Positions 10,402 through 22,076 are shown, counted from the first letter of the stretch. The stretch: DNA of 64,000 bases from Geosiphon pyriformis (GCA_016748015.1 JAAOMT010000570.1:403253-467252), one strand, 5' to 3'. Notes: generated by a model not told the origin, from the sequence alone. A program made the numbers and translations.

Positions 10402-11359
10402 ATACTAATAAGCAAAAACAAATCACTAGAACTTATTAAATCTATTTTTATTCTAAACTTAGACATCTTTATTGACATTATAAAAAACCTAGAACAATTT
10501 TATAAATATTACCAGAATTTAATACTTATATAATAAAAACAAGAATAGTATTTAAAATAATTAAACATTTGACTTTATAAATATTGTCTAATTTTTAGTA
10601 ATTTTGAATACTATAATAATTGTGATTTTATTTACAATTTATTATTGTACATAATATATTTAATTTCCAAAAAAAAAAACCAATTAACAATTACATCTTA
10701 GAATTAAAATCAAAATTTAATCTCAATTCAAACTTAATAATTTTTTTTATTTATGTATTTAATAAATGAAGTCCAACTGCTATCTAATATATAGAACCAA
10801 ATTAAGTAATCCAAACTAAATGCAACTCATGTACTTACTACATATAACTAATTACTCAGACCAAACAAGACAACATTATATATTTATACTAACATATACA
10901 GTACCACTCAGATCAAAAAAAAAATAATATGGCTTGTAATAACCAAAGCTAACAGCAAAAGACTCAATAATATTAAACAAACTGATTATATCATCAAACA
11001 ATATTGAAGACACACTATAGACAGCCTAAAAACTACACCATTATCACAAACCAAACCAATCTTCTCTATCTTCACTCTGTACTTAGACCTTATCAATCAT
11101 GTCTTGGTACAATGTAATTCTACAACAAATTTCACAAATTTGACCACCCTAACAGCAGCTTTCTTTTTATTCTTAAAAATACCAAAAGTCTTTTTGCACC
11201 ACTTTTTCAACACAAATCTCTTACATACTACTGTATATAAGTCAACATCTAAAGAACATTGTAAAAAAATTTACAAAACAGCAGAAAAAGACAAATCACA
11301 AATGCCAGCCAAAGCAGACCAATATGTAAAAGTTTCAGACAAAATCTGGCCATAAACAT
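10402..11359. other. Old AT-rich sequence with one recognisable family B-like scrap, otherwise no gene
   Basis: Apart from the fragment at 10583-10735, this 960-bp stretch is very AT-rich with A-runs and shows no credible gene. A short open frame (11104-11355) has no motif, no Kozak-like support and low complexity, and I do not call it. The stretch is contiguous with 21816-22076 across the family C insertion (ACAT duplication), so it is the pre-insertion background. Confidence 0.6.
10583..10735 (+). pseudogene. Highly decayed fragment of a family B-like Cys-rich region
   Basis: About 150 bases align without large gaps to 4240-4385 of the family B element (around the codons for the second Cys cluster). 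Nearly all differences are C to T or G to A relative to the family B copy; for example ATTCCCACTGACTTTG corresponds to ATTTTTAGTAATTTTG, and CCATGCATGATCTACATG to TTGTACATAATATATTTA. It is a relic of an older relative of that element. Confidence 0.6.
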
Positions 11360-12338
11360 TGTTACTGGAGATTTTTAGTCTCTTCTTAGCTCTTGTATGT
11401 TTGTTGTAATGCTGTTAATTCACGACTATAGAAAGTGTTTGAACCTCTGATAACTGAATTTATCTTCAAATTATCTCCTATAATTTGAACTGCTGGGCTT
11501 ATAAGTGGAATGGCCAATTCTATGCCAGTTACTTTGTATAGTTATATTGTAGTAAATGCCAACTTTTTTCCAGGAATTGCTTGTCTGGAAGCTCATTAAA
11601 ATGTGTAGTTACTTTGCTGTGAAAGTCAACCCTTCTACAGAAATCTTGTCTGTAGGCTACCCTAATAATTATAGTAAGAAAATAAAAAAAAATAAAAAAA
11701 ATGTAAAAGAAATTGAATTCTGTTAAGGGAAACGTTTTTTTTATCCAGGCCTGGAGTCACTAATAGTTTACTGAAATTGGTAGCTAATCAATTTCAAAAC
11801 ATTAGTTGGGTTTTGGGGATTTTCCAAGTGCAATAATAAAAAAATTTGGTTTTTTGAATTATTTGATATTTATTTCTTTTTGTGTGTGTAAAAATAGTTC
11901 TAGTGATAAAATCTAAAGTAAGATACATTTTCTCGACGAGAGAAGCTCTTTTTTTATACAACTTGTTATAATACTATTTCATAAACTTGAACTTTGCTCT
12001 TTTCTACAATTTTGCTAAACTAAAGATATATTTCGGCGAATTACAAGTTATTTCTGCAAACTATTAGATATTTCAGTGAACTATCAATTATTTCGGCAAA
12101 TTTCTACAAATTTTGGCAAACTTTTGAATGTTACATATTTCAGGGTATTGCATGATTGATCATTGCACTTAGGTTATATTTGTGTTATGTACAAATTGGA
12201 TTATTAATTAAATGATAATTTCGGATATTTTGCTAATATAATAAGTGATAATTTGAAACAATAATATATGCTAATTAATAATAAGATTTATAAGGGTAAT
12301 TTTATGCTAAACAATATTTTTAATTTTGTCTGGTAACA
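11360..12338 (-). repeat. Family C 3' LTR
   Basis: On the plus strand it runs from TGTTACTGGAG to TCTGGTAACA. The partner at 20832 begins TGTTACCAGA, so the original LTR had a 10-bp perfect terminal inverted repeat (TGTTACCAGA/TCTGGTAACA). TATA candidate TGTATAAAA (minus strand) near 11955. The left copy differs from the right one mainly by transitions. Confidence 0.9.
12030..12129 (-). repeat. 20-bp tandem array in U3 of family C LTR
   Basis: Five consecutive 20-base units, each beginning ATTTCGGC/ATTTCTGC/ATTTCAGT and containing AAACT/GAACT (plus-strand reading), lie upstream of the TATA box in the element's own direction. The matching array in the other LTR is at about 21502-21601. Confidence 0.75.
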
Positions 12339-13026
12339 TAACCTCCTCCTCAAGACTGAGCTCCATCGAAGTCCAATTACTGTCTGTAATTTCCAGATAA
12401 TAATCCAAAATTATTGAAGAAATTTGGTCTGAAAATTGTTAAAAATTCAGTTCTGTGAATTTTCCAATGTATTGAATCTTCAAGGGTTGTAAAATTGGGT
12501 TTTGTAAGATGTCTTCACAGGTGTGAAATAGGTCATAAAGTCTAAGAGCAGCTCTTAGTTTATAATAACTGTTTGTAGGTCCAGCTGTTGTCTTGAATTT
12601 ATTGTAGAGTTGTTTCTGAATAGCTTTTTTTGTGAGGTTTGCTGCTGTAAGCTCCCGTTTTTGTTCATGAAGTGTTTTTTTAATGTAGAAATATCTATAT
12701 ATTGGAGTATAGTCATAGTTTTCTTTATTAAGACACAGTTGAAGTTTTTGTTGAATAGTAGTATTTGGTAGAAAACTAATAGGAGTGAGCATTAAGTTTT
12801 CTCTTAAAGCAAGCTTTAAAAGTTCTGGCAGGTGAATTCCAGAATAACTTCTTGTGTTCTTCTTATACAGATGATATTTTCATGAATTTGGGGCTAAATT
12901 TGTAACTACTTCTGTTTGGGTATAATTAATGTGGTTTCCAGTAATAGTAATAAATAATTTGGGTATTGTTTTTAAAGCTAACATTAGTTTTTGGGATAAT
13001 TGTTGAATGTTTTGAAGAATAGTCAT
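12307..13026 (-). pseudogene. Family C 3' ORF of unknown function
   Basis: ATG at 13026 (MTILQNIQQLSQKLM); the frame passes stops near 12883 and at 12439-12441 and ends at 12307, about 30 bases inside the LTR, exactly the kind of run-in seen for family A ORF3. Visible segments: LTPISFLPNTTIQQKL, YRYFYIKKTLHEQKREL, YKLRAALRLYDLFHTCEDIL and, near the end, TSMELSLEEEV encoded by the conserved GGAGCTCAGTCTTGAGG box. No known domain recognised, no membrane segment. It lies directly after integrase. Confidence 0.6.
12339..12366 (-). promoter_or_regulatory. Polypurine tract and conserved GGAGCTCAGT box, family C
   Basis: On the minus strand the sequence ATGGAGCTCAGTCTTGAG is followed by GAGGAGGTTA directly before the LTR. 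Same arrangement as in families A, B and D. Confidence 0.65.
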
Positions 13027-13148
13027 TATAAGAGATTTAAAAATAAAAGAAAATTATTTTTGGTGTATGGGTTTTTATGTTATTTTTGCTTTGTTTTTGT
13101 GAAATTGTTTCTAAATTATAAGGAGATAACTATAATAATAAATTTAAG

Positions 13149-15200
13149 TTAAGTATTCAAGTTAGGAGATTGTTTAATGACAACTATTGGTTCTAAATTT
13201 TGGAGAATATCTTCAGGATTGATTAAAGAGAAATGTGTACCAATTTGTGGAATTAATGATTCAGGATTGTTTCTGGAATTATAGTGTTTCAAATAATCTC
13301 CATGTGCAACTTTTGCTAGAATTTTGTTATCAAGTCTTAGCTTGTATGATCCATTGCCTAGGACTTTATGGATAAAGAATGGTTCATTCCATTTATTTTC
13401 AAATTTTCCACTCCATTGTTTTTCAGCTTTAGTTTTGTGTAAGAGAACTTTGTTTCTAATTTTAAATTCATTGGTAATTGGTGGCAATTTGTTGTCATGC
13501 CGTTCTTTTTGTTGAGCTTGGAAGTGTTCGATATGGGTGACTGCTATTTGTTGTTTTCCTTCCAACGTCCTAAGCAGAGTGTAGGCTTTTCATTGTAGTG
13601 TTTTCTGAAAGTTGTCTTTATTAATTGGTTGTACTGGGTATGTTTCTATTGTAAAACTAATTGGTAACGTTGCTGTTCTTCTGTAGGTTAAATTAAATGG
13701 TGTGTGTTTTGTGGTATTGTTACAGGTTGGAGTAACAAGCTAATGAATAGCAAGGGAAAACAGGATTGTAGGGTGATGGAAATAATCAAAGGAGAATTCA
13801 ACTTTAAAGAGCAAATTGAATGAGTATGAATTCAATGTGCGAGATCAGTCTCATAAAATATCTCAGTCGCTATTCTTTTCAAAGGTAACTGGAAAATCTG
13901 AAGGTAGAGGGATAGTCCATATTGTCAACAATTGATCACTGCTGGTATTAATTTTATGCCTTCATGTTGGCACTTTTAGAATTCAATATTAGGTATCAAC
14001 TTGTGCTCTTCAGTCACATTTATACAAATAGTCTTCAAATACTACAATTATTCAAACAAAAAAAGACCAACAAGTAATCTTTTATTCTAAGATGTTCGGA
14101 TACTTGAAGGTAGAGAAAAGGAAATTAGCGATAAGAGAGTGATTGAGATAAAAGTTGTTATTTTTATTTATTTAATTCTTGTTTGAGAGATGATTTTCTA
14201 CTGCTAAGAAACTCATTGCTTATATAGCTAATAAAAGTAGTCAACAACTAAGTTAATAATCACTATCTAAAAATAGAATGGCTAATTATATGATATCAGT
14301 GGCTAATACATGTGATAACTAATAAAAATTATGGGTTTCAACCATAACAGTATCTTGTTTTAGTGTTCTATATGCTAGTAACACTGATGGAATAAAGAGA
14401 TCCCATTCTTACTCAAAATTGGTTGAGACTTTGGCTAATGATTTACACAATATTCTGTTGAAATGTTCTATAAGTCCATTTGTTTGTAGATGGTAGGGCA
14501 AAGATAATGGTCTCTTAACATTAAATTATCCACAAATTTCCTGGATTAAATTGTTCATGAAATGTGTTCCTTGATCAGATAAAAGTTCTATTGGACATCC
14601 ATGTCTACAAATAATGTCTTCATAGATGAAGTTTGCTACTGATTTCGCATCTGCTCATTGAATGGCTCTGGCTTTGGGCCATTTGGTGAGATAGTTTACA
14701 GCTACTGCAATATAATGGTTTCCTTAATTTGTGATAGGTAGTGGTCTGACTAAATCAATACCAACTCAGTCAAAAGGCTGTCCAACTTTGATTGGGTTTA
14801 AAGGTTCTGTAGAGTGAGTTCCTCCTCTTCTTTGACAACTATCACAAGACTTAACGTATTCATAAATGTCTTTTCTCATTTGAGGCCAAAAGTAATATTC
14901 TAGTGTTCTCTAAGTGGTGCTGTCTTTTCTTAGGTGTGCTGATAAAGAGTTTGAGTGCATGTTATATAAAATGGTTTTTTTTTCATGTTCTTATATTAAT
15001 CTGAGTAGATTGTCTGAGTTTCTGAAGTTTTGATAATAAATCATGTTGTTGTGTAAGAAGTATTGTTTGGCTTGTTGTTGTAATTGATGTTTTTTATCTG
15101 AGGACCAATCTGTTGGGATTGTTAATGTTTCCAAATATTGTTTAAGATTGTTGTAGTTTTCGGGGTTTATTGTTTATTGTTTTGTTGTTAATTCAAATGA
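13149..15200 (-). pseudogene. Family C integrase, interrupted by a family A solo LTR
   Basis: Minus strand. N-terminal zinc region NMHSNSLSAHL with CDSCQRRGG; catalytic blocks VGIDLVRPLPI, LLSDQGTHFMN and NGLIEHFNRIL (D, D and E all present); C-terminal module FIHKVLGNGSYKLR within 13149-13565. The solo LTR at 13718-14349 splits the gene after LAYRTLKQD, and the frame resumes on the other side with the 4-bp duplication removed. The start near 15175 would be ATAAACCCC where related elements have ATG, so the start codon may have been lost by G to A. About ten stops, mostly TGA, TAG or TAA at former Trp, Gln or Arg codons. Confidence 0.85.
13718..14349 (-). repeat. Family A solo LTR in family C integrase
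   Basis: The reverse complement of a family A LTR, from TGTTACAGGTTGG to TTTCAACCATAACA, flanked by the perfect 4-bp duplication GTAT (13714-13717 and 14350-14353). The U3 12-bp array is reduced to about two units (14230-14266). Solo LTRs arise by recombination between the two LTRs of an element. Confidence 0.92.
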
Positions 15201-16480
15201 GTGTTGGTTTTGTATTCTAATCTTGCCTCATTCTTGAGAGACAATTAATGTTGGTATGGAGTTTTCTTGGTTTGTGGTGTACAATATATTGGTAGTTGGC
15301 TAAAAATCCTGTCCATCGGGTTTGTTTTGCATTCAGCTAAGTGTTTTTGTTCTGAAGCCATTTAAGTCCAATATTATCAGTGATAATATCAAATTCTTTG
15401 GGTCTGAGGTAAAAGTTGAAGTGATGTAGGGCCCAGATTACTGTTGCAGTTTCTAATTCTGTTGCAAGGTAGTTCTTTTTGGCTGGTTTCAATGTTCTAC
15501 TAGCATAAGCAATTACTTACTCATTTCTATTGTCATCTAACTATGATAGGATGGCATCAAAGGCAGTATAAGAGACATCTGTTGCTAACCAGAATCGGTT
15601 GCTGAAATCTGGGTAGGCGAGAATTGGAGCTGTTGTTTGTTTTTCTTTGAGAATTTCAAATGCATTTTGGTGTTCAGCAGTTCATTTGTATTTGACGTTT
15701 TTGGTGGTAAGCTAGTTGAGAGGTTTTGCAATTTCTGAGAATTCTTTGATAAACTTCTGATAGTAAGAGGCTAATCCTATGAATCCTCTTAGTTCTGTAG
15801 TGTTTTGAAGAGTTTTGAAGTTTTTGACAGCACTGATTTTTCCAGGGTCTGGTTTGATTCCATCTTTACTAACAATATGACCAAGAAAAGCCAAGCTTGT
15901 TTTTTCAAAGTAGCATTTTTCAATGTTGAGTTTCAGTTCTGCTTTTTGTAATCATTGAAAAACTTCTCACAGGTGTTTTAAGTGTAATTTGAAAGATGGA
16001 GAATAAACATCAGTATCGTCAAAATAAACGACTACTGACTTCCAAAAAAGTCCTTTGTATACAATATCTATTAATCTCTGAAATGTTGCTAGTGCATTGC
16101 ATAATCTAAAAGACATTATATTGAATTCATAATTTTTTTCTTGGGTTGTAAATGCTGTTTTGGGAGGATCTTTGAGGTCCATGGCAACTTGCCAGTATTC
16201 ACTTTCTAGATCTAATGTTGAAAAGTATTTGGCTTTTCCAAGGGCATCCAACATATCATCAATTCGGGAAAGGGAGTAGGCATCTCCAATGATAACACTG
16301 TTAAGTTGTCGATAATCAACACAAAATCGTATCTTTCCATTTTTCTTTTTAACTAAGACCACAAGTAAGGCCCATGGACTCATTGATGGTTGAATAAGCC
16401 CATTGTTGAGCATCTGTTGTACTTCTTTGCGGATAAATTGGTGACTTTCTGGAGCAACTTAATAGGCTTGCTGTCACCTT
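15200..16480 (-). pseudogene. Family C reverse transcriptase and RNase H
   Basis: Minus strand. RT: PSMSPWALLVVLVKKKNGKI, RFCVDYRQLN, YFSTLDLESEYWQVAMD, MSFRLCNALATFQ (the usual G of MSFGL is R) and VVYFDDTDVYS (catalytic F-D-D in place of Y-L/V-D-D). Thumb region FLGHIVSKDGIKPDPGKI. RNase H: LATDVSYTAFDAILS, YASRTLKPAKKNYLATELE and ITDNIGLKWL. Several TAG/TAA/TGA codons interrupt RNase H; the RT core 15967-16413 is open. Confidence 0.85.
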
Positions 16481-17709
16481 GGTTTGGCATCTCCTGTATA
16501 GATTTAGTGTTGAACCAAATTGGTTCTTCCTAAGTCATTGTTGTTTTTGGCAAAGATATCGGCAAATTCTATAATTAGCTCTTTGAACTGGCTCTGTTGT
16601 TGTGATTCAAGTTGTCCCATGTTGATTTGAGATAGTTTTTCCATGACAACATGGTAGTTTTCAGAGCTGGGGTTTGGGTTGATTTTTGGTAGTGAATGTT
16701 CAATAATTTCAGAGAAATTGGAGACTGTTTGAGGTAATTTTTGTTAAAAGATATTACTATGAATAACTCCAATTTCTAAGTTATTTAATAAAACTATGAA
16801 ATAATTATTGGGGTTGTAAAAAGTAACTCGAACTTTCTTTGTTCCTTCTGGAATGTAAATATTTGGGATCGAGATATTATGTTTTAAGCAAATTTGTTCA
16901 TTGGACTCAAAAATTTGTTGGGTGGTTGTTGGCTTTGGGCAGATATAGATTTCGGGATGTTCTCTGAAAGGTAAAATAGTGATTGGTTGGAGAAGGCGTA
17001 AAATCTGGTGAGACTCATTTTGTTCATTGAGAGCTATGTTTACTGGAACTGTAAATCATCCAGTTGAACCAAAATCTTGTGTTCCTCTTTTGCTTTTTCT
17101 CAATTGTTCTCTTTAATTGACTAACTGTAAACCCAAAATGTTGATTAAGGGTAAATAGATAGCTTGAGCAATTTTTTTGGCATGTTTAATTTTGAAAGGT
17201 TTATCAGTTTCATTTTGGAGTATTACTGTTATGTCACTAATATATCCAGCATTGATTATTCCTCCTCTGACATTGATTCCTTTGTTTGCCAGAGAGGACC
17301 GGGAAGTGATTTGAACCATTGCTCCTGGTGAAATTTCAAGGGCAATTTTGAGATTGATTTTTGTGAGAGATTTGGGTTTGAGAACAAGAGTATTCTTGTC
17401 TGGATATCTTAGGTCATATCCAGCATCAATTTTATGTGCTTTTTTGGGTTTTATTCCTTGTCCATTGTTGTTGAAGTATTTGAGTTGTAAGGCAGGCTGA
17501 TTTTTAATGAGATAGATGGGTGTTGCTTCAATTTCTTCTGTTGCTTCAGGTTCTCCAAATTCAATTTCGTTTTCATTATTTTCACTGGGCAGAGAAATGC
17601 TATGAGCATAGCATTCAGGGCACCATTGCTCATTACAAGGCATTATGCATTCTTTACACAATTTAATGTTCATTTGCTCTAGCCATTGGGCTTGAGCTTC
17701 TTTGGGCAA
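16481..17709 (-). pseudogene. Family C second Cys cluster, dUTPase and adjacent barrel-like domain
   Basis: Minus strand; the open part is 17113-17709. It begins AQWLEQMNIKLCKECIMPC followed by WCPEC (second Cys cluster), then an acidic linker, then dUTPase motif 1 IDAGYDLRYP, motif 2 AMVQITSRSSLANKGINV, motif 3 GGIINAGYISD (the usual Asp is Asn, D to N by G to A), motif 4 KKIAQAIYLPL, and after a stop motif 5 RGTQDFGSTGW. A second unit with VRVTFYNPNNYFIVLLNNLEIG follows before RT. The motif order and spacing are those of trimeric dUTPases. Compared with element B, the catalytic Asp of motif 3 is lost. Confidence 0.8.
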
Positions 17710-19168
17710 TTTGGTGATATACTTCTACTTTATTTTCGTAGTTGTATCCAGCGATTTCAAAGGTGTATGTAATGTATTCTGATTCTTTCATTTGATGAAC
17801 ATTTTCTTGAGTGGCTCCATTAATTAAAGCCATTGCTAGATCAAAAATCATTTCGGTATTGTGAGGGTAATGGTACAGTTTGTTGAGGGTACTGTTGTAA
17901 GCAGCATCAAAAGGGATTCCTCTTATTACTTTTTCTGAGATTAAAAGGGCATATTGGCATGTTTGATTGCAGACTCCTTCTCTGAATACAACATCAATCC
18001 AGTCGCATTCATCAGGTAATTGTTCTCTACAAGTCAAACAGGGTGTTCTGTTCCATTTTCCACTTCTTTTGACTAGGTGTTTCCATTGTTCTTGGTGGCA
18101 GGATTTGCAATAGTAACAGATATGATTTCCATATTCTTCCTCAGATGAAATACAAGCTCCCATTGATGAGAGTTTTTTGTGGCAATCTTTGTATTTGAGT
18201 GGAATGTAGGAGCATTGTTTTTGTGGTTCTGGTTTTGAATAGGAGATATTCCATCCAGGTGTCACTGGTTCTTTTGTTTTAAGAGAATTGTTTGTTGAAA
18301 AATACTGTTGTTCAGTTTCATCAGCCCAATTGGAGGTTGATTCAAGTGCCATAAATGTTTCAATGATGAGTTTTTCTTTTTCCAGTTCGAATTCAAAAGC
18401 TGGGGCTTTTTTGGAGCACTTGTTGAATATATTATAAGTGGCAGGTATCCAGGCGTGTTGTCCTTGGTAGGAGATTGTTAACTCTTGTGTCTCCCAATTC
18501 AGATTAGAATTGGCTTTTTGAAGCCAATCATTTTTGACAAGAGCTTAATATTAGAGAGCATCCATAACCAGAACTTTGACTGGAATGGTGATTCCATCAA
18601 TTGTAAATGGGAAGTTGTCAATTTCTCCTACTGGAGTCTTTTTTATGCCATCAGTAGTGACAATAATTGTCTGAGCTAGTCAGTCAACGTTCCTTTTTAG
18701 CTGCTGCATTAATTGATATGTGATAATGCTTCTGGCAGATCCACTGTCTAGGATCAAGCAAATTGGCTTTCCTTCTGCTTCAGCTTCTGTGTATATTGCA
18801 GTGATGGCTTTTTGCTCATTAGCTGCTGCATTGTTAAGTAAGAATGGTGATTCATTTGCTTCAAATTCGAAAGAGAATATATCTGAAAGATTGGCATTTT
18901 CAGCAATTCTGGCTGGTGGGATTGTGGTAGGAGTATAAGAAGGGTTTTGTTGTTGTGCTGTAGTTCTACCTTCTGAGAGTGCAATATGGTGAAAATCCTG
19001 TTCTTCTGGCATCATAAGATAACTAGGTTGAGTATGATAGTGGTTGGGTCTTGGTTGAACTGAATTTTGGAAAACCAATTGGTTGTTTAAATTGATTCTA
19101 TTGTTGTTTACTTGGTATTGGTTTTGTGGTGTGAACTGATTTTGTGGAATCAATCTTCGAGCAGGCAC
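17663..19168 (-). pseudogene. Family C aspartic protease and first Cys-rich region
   Basis: Minus strand, one frame from 19168 to 17663 with a stop at 18680-18682 and two near 18545. Protease: ICLILDSGSARSIITYQLM with an intact D-S-G, then VKVLVMDAL, NDWLQKANSNLNW and the flap/C-terminal segment. Cys-rich region in the open part 17663-18352: CSYIPLKYKDCHKKLSSM, then GAC, HICYYCKSC, TPCLTCREQLPDECDW and GVCNQTCQYALLI. Ten or more Cys in about 110 residues in pairs suggest zinc binding. No known family recognised. The frame overlaps that of the dUTPase segment by about 45 bases; the homologues in B and D suggest a simple frameshift rather than a programmed one. Confidence 0.75.
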
Positions 19169-20827
19169 TTGATAATGTTGTGTGGATGGTTGTTGGTATT
19201 GCTGTTGGATTGGCTGTAAGGCAGGCTAATAATAGTTACTTTGATATTAGGGTCTTGGTAGATAGTAAGCTGGTGGTGGTGATTGATAATAAGATTGCTG
19301 TGGTGGAGGGTAATATTGATTACTCCTATTCTGTTGGTTTCATTGTAGCTTTCTGCAATCTCTTTTCTAGTGGCCAGAGATTCCACAGTAATGGCAATTC
19401 TGAGACTGGTTATTAGAAAGTAGTGTGAAGTTATTTTGATTTCGTCTTTGGGGTAGTTGATATCTTTGGGGTTGCTGTTGTTATTATTGGTTGGTGAAGT
19501 AGTTTTCAACTTTCTTGGTTAATTGGTCAATTTTTTCTTCAGCTGCTGAGCTGGTTTCTCCAATAACTAGGTTAACAAGTTTGGTATGGTTGGCTTCTTT
19601 TATGGCCATTTTATAGTTTTTCGCCTATTGAATAGCAGTGGCTAAATGTTCTAGTGCATGTGGGCAAACTTTCTTGATAAGTTTGTCTTTTAGTCCAGTA
19701 ATGAATTGATCCAAAATTTGTGCATTGGAGTAGTATTTATTGGTTTCTAATTGCCAAATCCTTCTAAGCAGTTTGTTGAATTTCCCAAGATAGGTCATAA
19801 CTGATTCACTTGGTTTTTGCTTGATATTTCAGAACCAATTTCGAAGGGTGATGGAAGTGTTATTGTTAGTGAACTGTTCTAGAAAAGCAGTTTTGAATAC
19901 TTTCCAGTGTTCTGGTGGGGCTTCCAAGTTTTCAAACCATTTACTGGCCATTTCTTGTAAGAAGTATGGAATTGCTTTTAACATTTTGGCAGTGTTCCAA
20001 CCATTTGCATCTCCTGCTTTTGAGACTTTGTCAAGCCATTCTTGAGGACTGGTTTCGCTGTTTTCTCTTATGAACTCAGAGATTTTTGCGATATATGTGG
20101 AGGCCATTTCTTCTTTGTTTTCTGAGTCTTTTGTTTCTTGTTCTGATTCGGTCTCTTCACTTTGATTTTCTGCTAAGTAGTCAATAAGATTTGTGCTGGT
20201 TAATATTGGTTCCTGTTGTTGAATAGGGCTTTTGGGTGACTGAAAATTTTCTATCCTTGAAAACCAAATAAGTGGTGAGCTTGGTGTTTGTGATTAAGCA
20301 AGTGAAGCTGGAAATGGTGTGATTGAAAGTGGTAATTTAAAACTGGTTCTTTGTTCTGGAGTTTGTAAATGTTTGGCAGTGGTTTTAGGTGTATTGGAAG
20401 TAGTTCTGAGTTTTTGTTTCTTTTTTCCTTTTCCTTCTTCTGTTTCCGATTCAAAACTAAGAGAAAATTTCTGTTCTACTGGGTAATTCTCTTTACAATA
20501 CTGAATGATATTGAAGTTGAGTTCTTGGAAATATGTTTCAAGTGTTTGACTGTTAAAATCCTGAGTGTTTAGATGAGAGTGATGTACTAAGCTTTCATAT
20601 AAGTTGTGTCTAACTTCTAAAATGTTGTAGTCTCCAAAAAGATAATTGTTGATGCAATTTTCAATGTACTGGTAAAGTGTTTTCTTGAATGTTTCAATTC
20701 CATCTGGGATGTTAAATCTCTGCTTGCAGTGGGTGTAGATTGACTGATAATACTCTAGAGTTTTTGAATCTGTTTGAGTCGCCACTTTTGAATTTGTTAT
20801 TGCTGTGTTATTTTTGTGGGAGAGCAC
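19169..20827 (-). pseudogene. gag: Family C Gag
   Basis: Minus strand, same frame as protease. The N-terminal half is open at 20294-20827; the exact start is unclear because no ATG occurs at the beginning, only GTG directly after the primer site. Capsid-like part: MASTYIAKISEFIRE (ATG at 20107), SPQEWLDKVSKAGDANGWN, KAIPYFLQEMASKWFENL. The CCHC knuckle CHYCGISGHQKRDC lies at about 19345-19390. Gln/Tyr/Pro-rich C-terminal part. Stops at TGA/TAG positions and one or two shifts. Similar in order to the family D Gag. Confidence 0.75.
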
Positions 20828-20831
20828 TAAA
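20814..20831 (-). promoter_or_regulatory. Probable tRNA primer binding site, family C
   Basis: Directly inside the 5' LTR the minus strand reads TTTAGTGCTCTCCCAC. With one G to A change this is TTTGGTGCTCTCCCAC, similar to the TGGTGCTCCCTGTGAGG site of family A. TGG is the expected complement of the tRNA CCA end. Confidence 0.55.
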
Positions 20832-21811
20832 TGTTACCAGAGGTTTTTGGTCTCTTCTTAGCTTTTGTATGTTTGTTGTAATGCTGTTAATTCACGACTA
20901 TGGGAAGTGTTTGAACCTTTGATAACTGAATTTATCTTCAAATTATCTTCTATAATTTGAACTGCTGGGCTTATAAGTAGAATGGCCAATTTTGTGCCAG
21001 TTACTTTGTATAGTTACATTGTAGTAAACGCCAACTTTTTTCCAGAAATTCCTTATCTGGAAGCTCACTAAAATGTATAGTTACTTTGCTGTGAAAGTCA
21101 ACTCTTCTACAGAAATCTCATCTGTAGGCTACCCTAATGATTATAGTAAGAAAATAAAAGAAAATAAAAGAAATGTAAAAGAAATTGAATTCTGTTAAGG
21201 GAAACGTTTTTTTTTATTCAGACCTGAAGTCACTAACAGTTTATTGAAATTGGTAGCTAATCAATTTTAAAATGTTAGTTGGGTTTTGGGGATTTTCCAA
21301 GTGCAATAATAAAAAAATTTGGTTTTTCAAATTATTTGATATTTATTTCTTTTTGTGTGTGTAGGAATAGTTTTAGTGATAAAATCTAAAGTAAGATACA
21401 TTTTCTCGACAAAAGAAGCTATTTTTTTATACAATTTGTTGTAACACTATTCCATGAACTTGAACTTTGCTCTTTTCTACAATTTTGCTAAACTAAAAAT
21501 ACATTTCGGTGAACTACAAGTTATTTCTGCAAACTATTAGATATTTTGGTGAACTATCAATTGTTTTGGCAAATTTCTACAAATTTCAGTAAACTTTTGA
21601 ATGTTACATATTTCGGGGTATTGCATGATTGATCATTGCACTTAGGTTATATTTGTGTTATGTACAAATTGGGTTATTAATTAAATGATAATTTTGGACA
21701 TTTTGCTAATGTAATAAGTGATAATTTGAAATGATAATATATGCTAATTAATGATAAGATTTATAAAGGTAATTTCATGCTAAACAATATCTTTAATTTC
21801 ATCTGGTAACA
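20832..21811 (-). repeat. Family C 5' LTR
   Basis: Plus-strand limits TGTTACCAGAGG and CATCTGGTAACA, with a perfect 10-bp inverted repeat at its ends. It matches 11360-12338 over its whole length and is followed by ACAT (21812-21815), the right half of the target duplication. Confidence 0.92.
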
Positions 21812-21815
21812 ACAT

Positions 21816-22076
21816 CAACATCTTAAGTACAAGTGAAAGCATAATCCAAAAACTCTACTTTATTACATAACAAATACAGCATATTAAAATAACTCTTATC
21901 ATATAATCTTTTTTTGACTGCTACTAATAGCTATCTATACATAGCTTTCATTAAATATGTGTACAAGTTAAAAGACTTTTGGCTAATAAACTCAGCAAGC
22001 ATATAAAAATCAGAATGCCATATCTTTGCAATAGTAATCTAATCCATACATTTAATTATCATATTTGGAATTATAT
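21816..22076. other. Background AT-rich sequence without recognisable gene
   Basis: This continues the pre-insertion sequence of 10402-11359. No ORF, LTR or domain visible. It ends in ATAT, the left flank of the next family A LTR. Confidence 0.6.

Larger units (their letters stand above)
11360..21811 (-). mobile_element. Family C Ty3/gypsy-type element with dUTPase, complete, carrying a nested family A solo LTR
   Basis: Bounded by two similar LTRs (979 and 980 bp) and a perfect 4-bp duplication ACAT (11356-11359 and 21812-21815). On the minus strand, from right to left: LTR, primer site, Gag, protease, Cys-rich region, dUTPase, RT, RNase H, integrase, 3' ORF, polypurine tract, LTR. Gag, protease and the first Cys cluster share one frame. 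A family A solo LTR (13718-14349) interrupts integrase. Stops and shifts throughout, so it is inactive. Confidence 0.9.

Noticed and set aside
11104-11355. 83-codon open frame
   Set aside because: No motif, low complexity, AT-rich background, no homologue in the window; the family C insertion point lies 4 bases after it. Not supportable as a gene.
17663-17709. Programmed frameshift between the Cys-rich and dUTPase frames in family C
   Set aside because: In B the two parts are readable in one frame and no convincing slippery heptamer in phase is present; a single-base mutation is enough.
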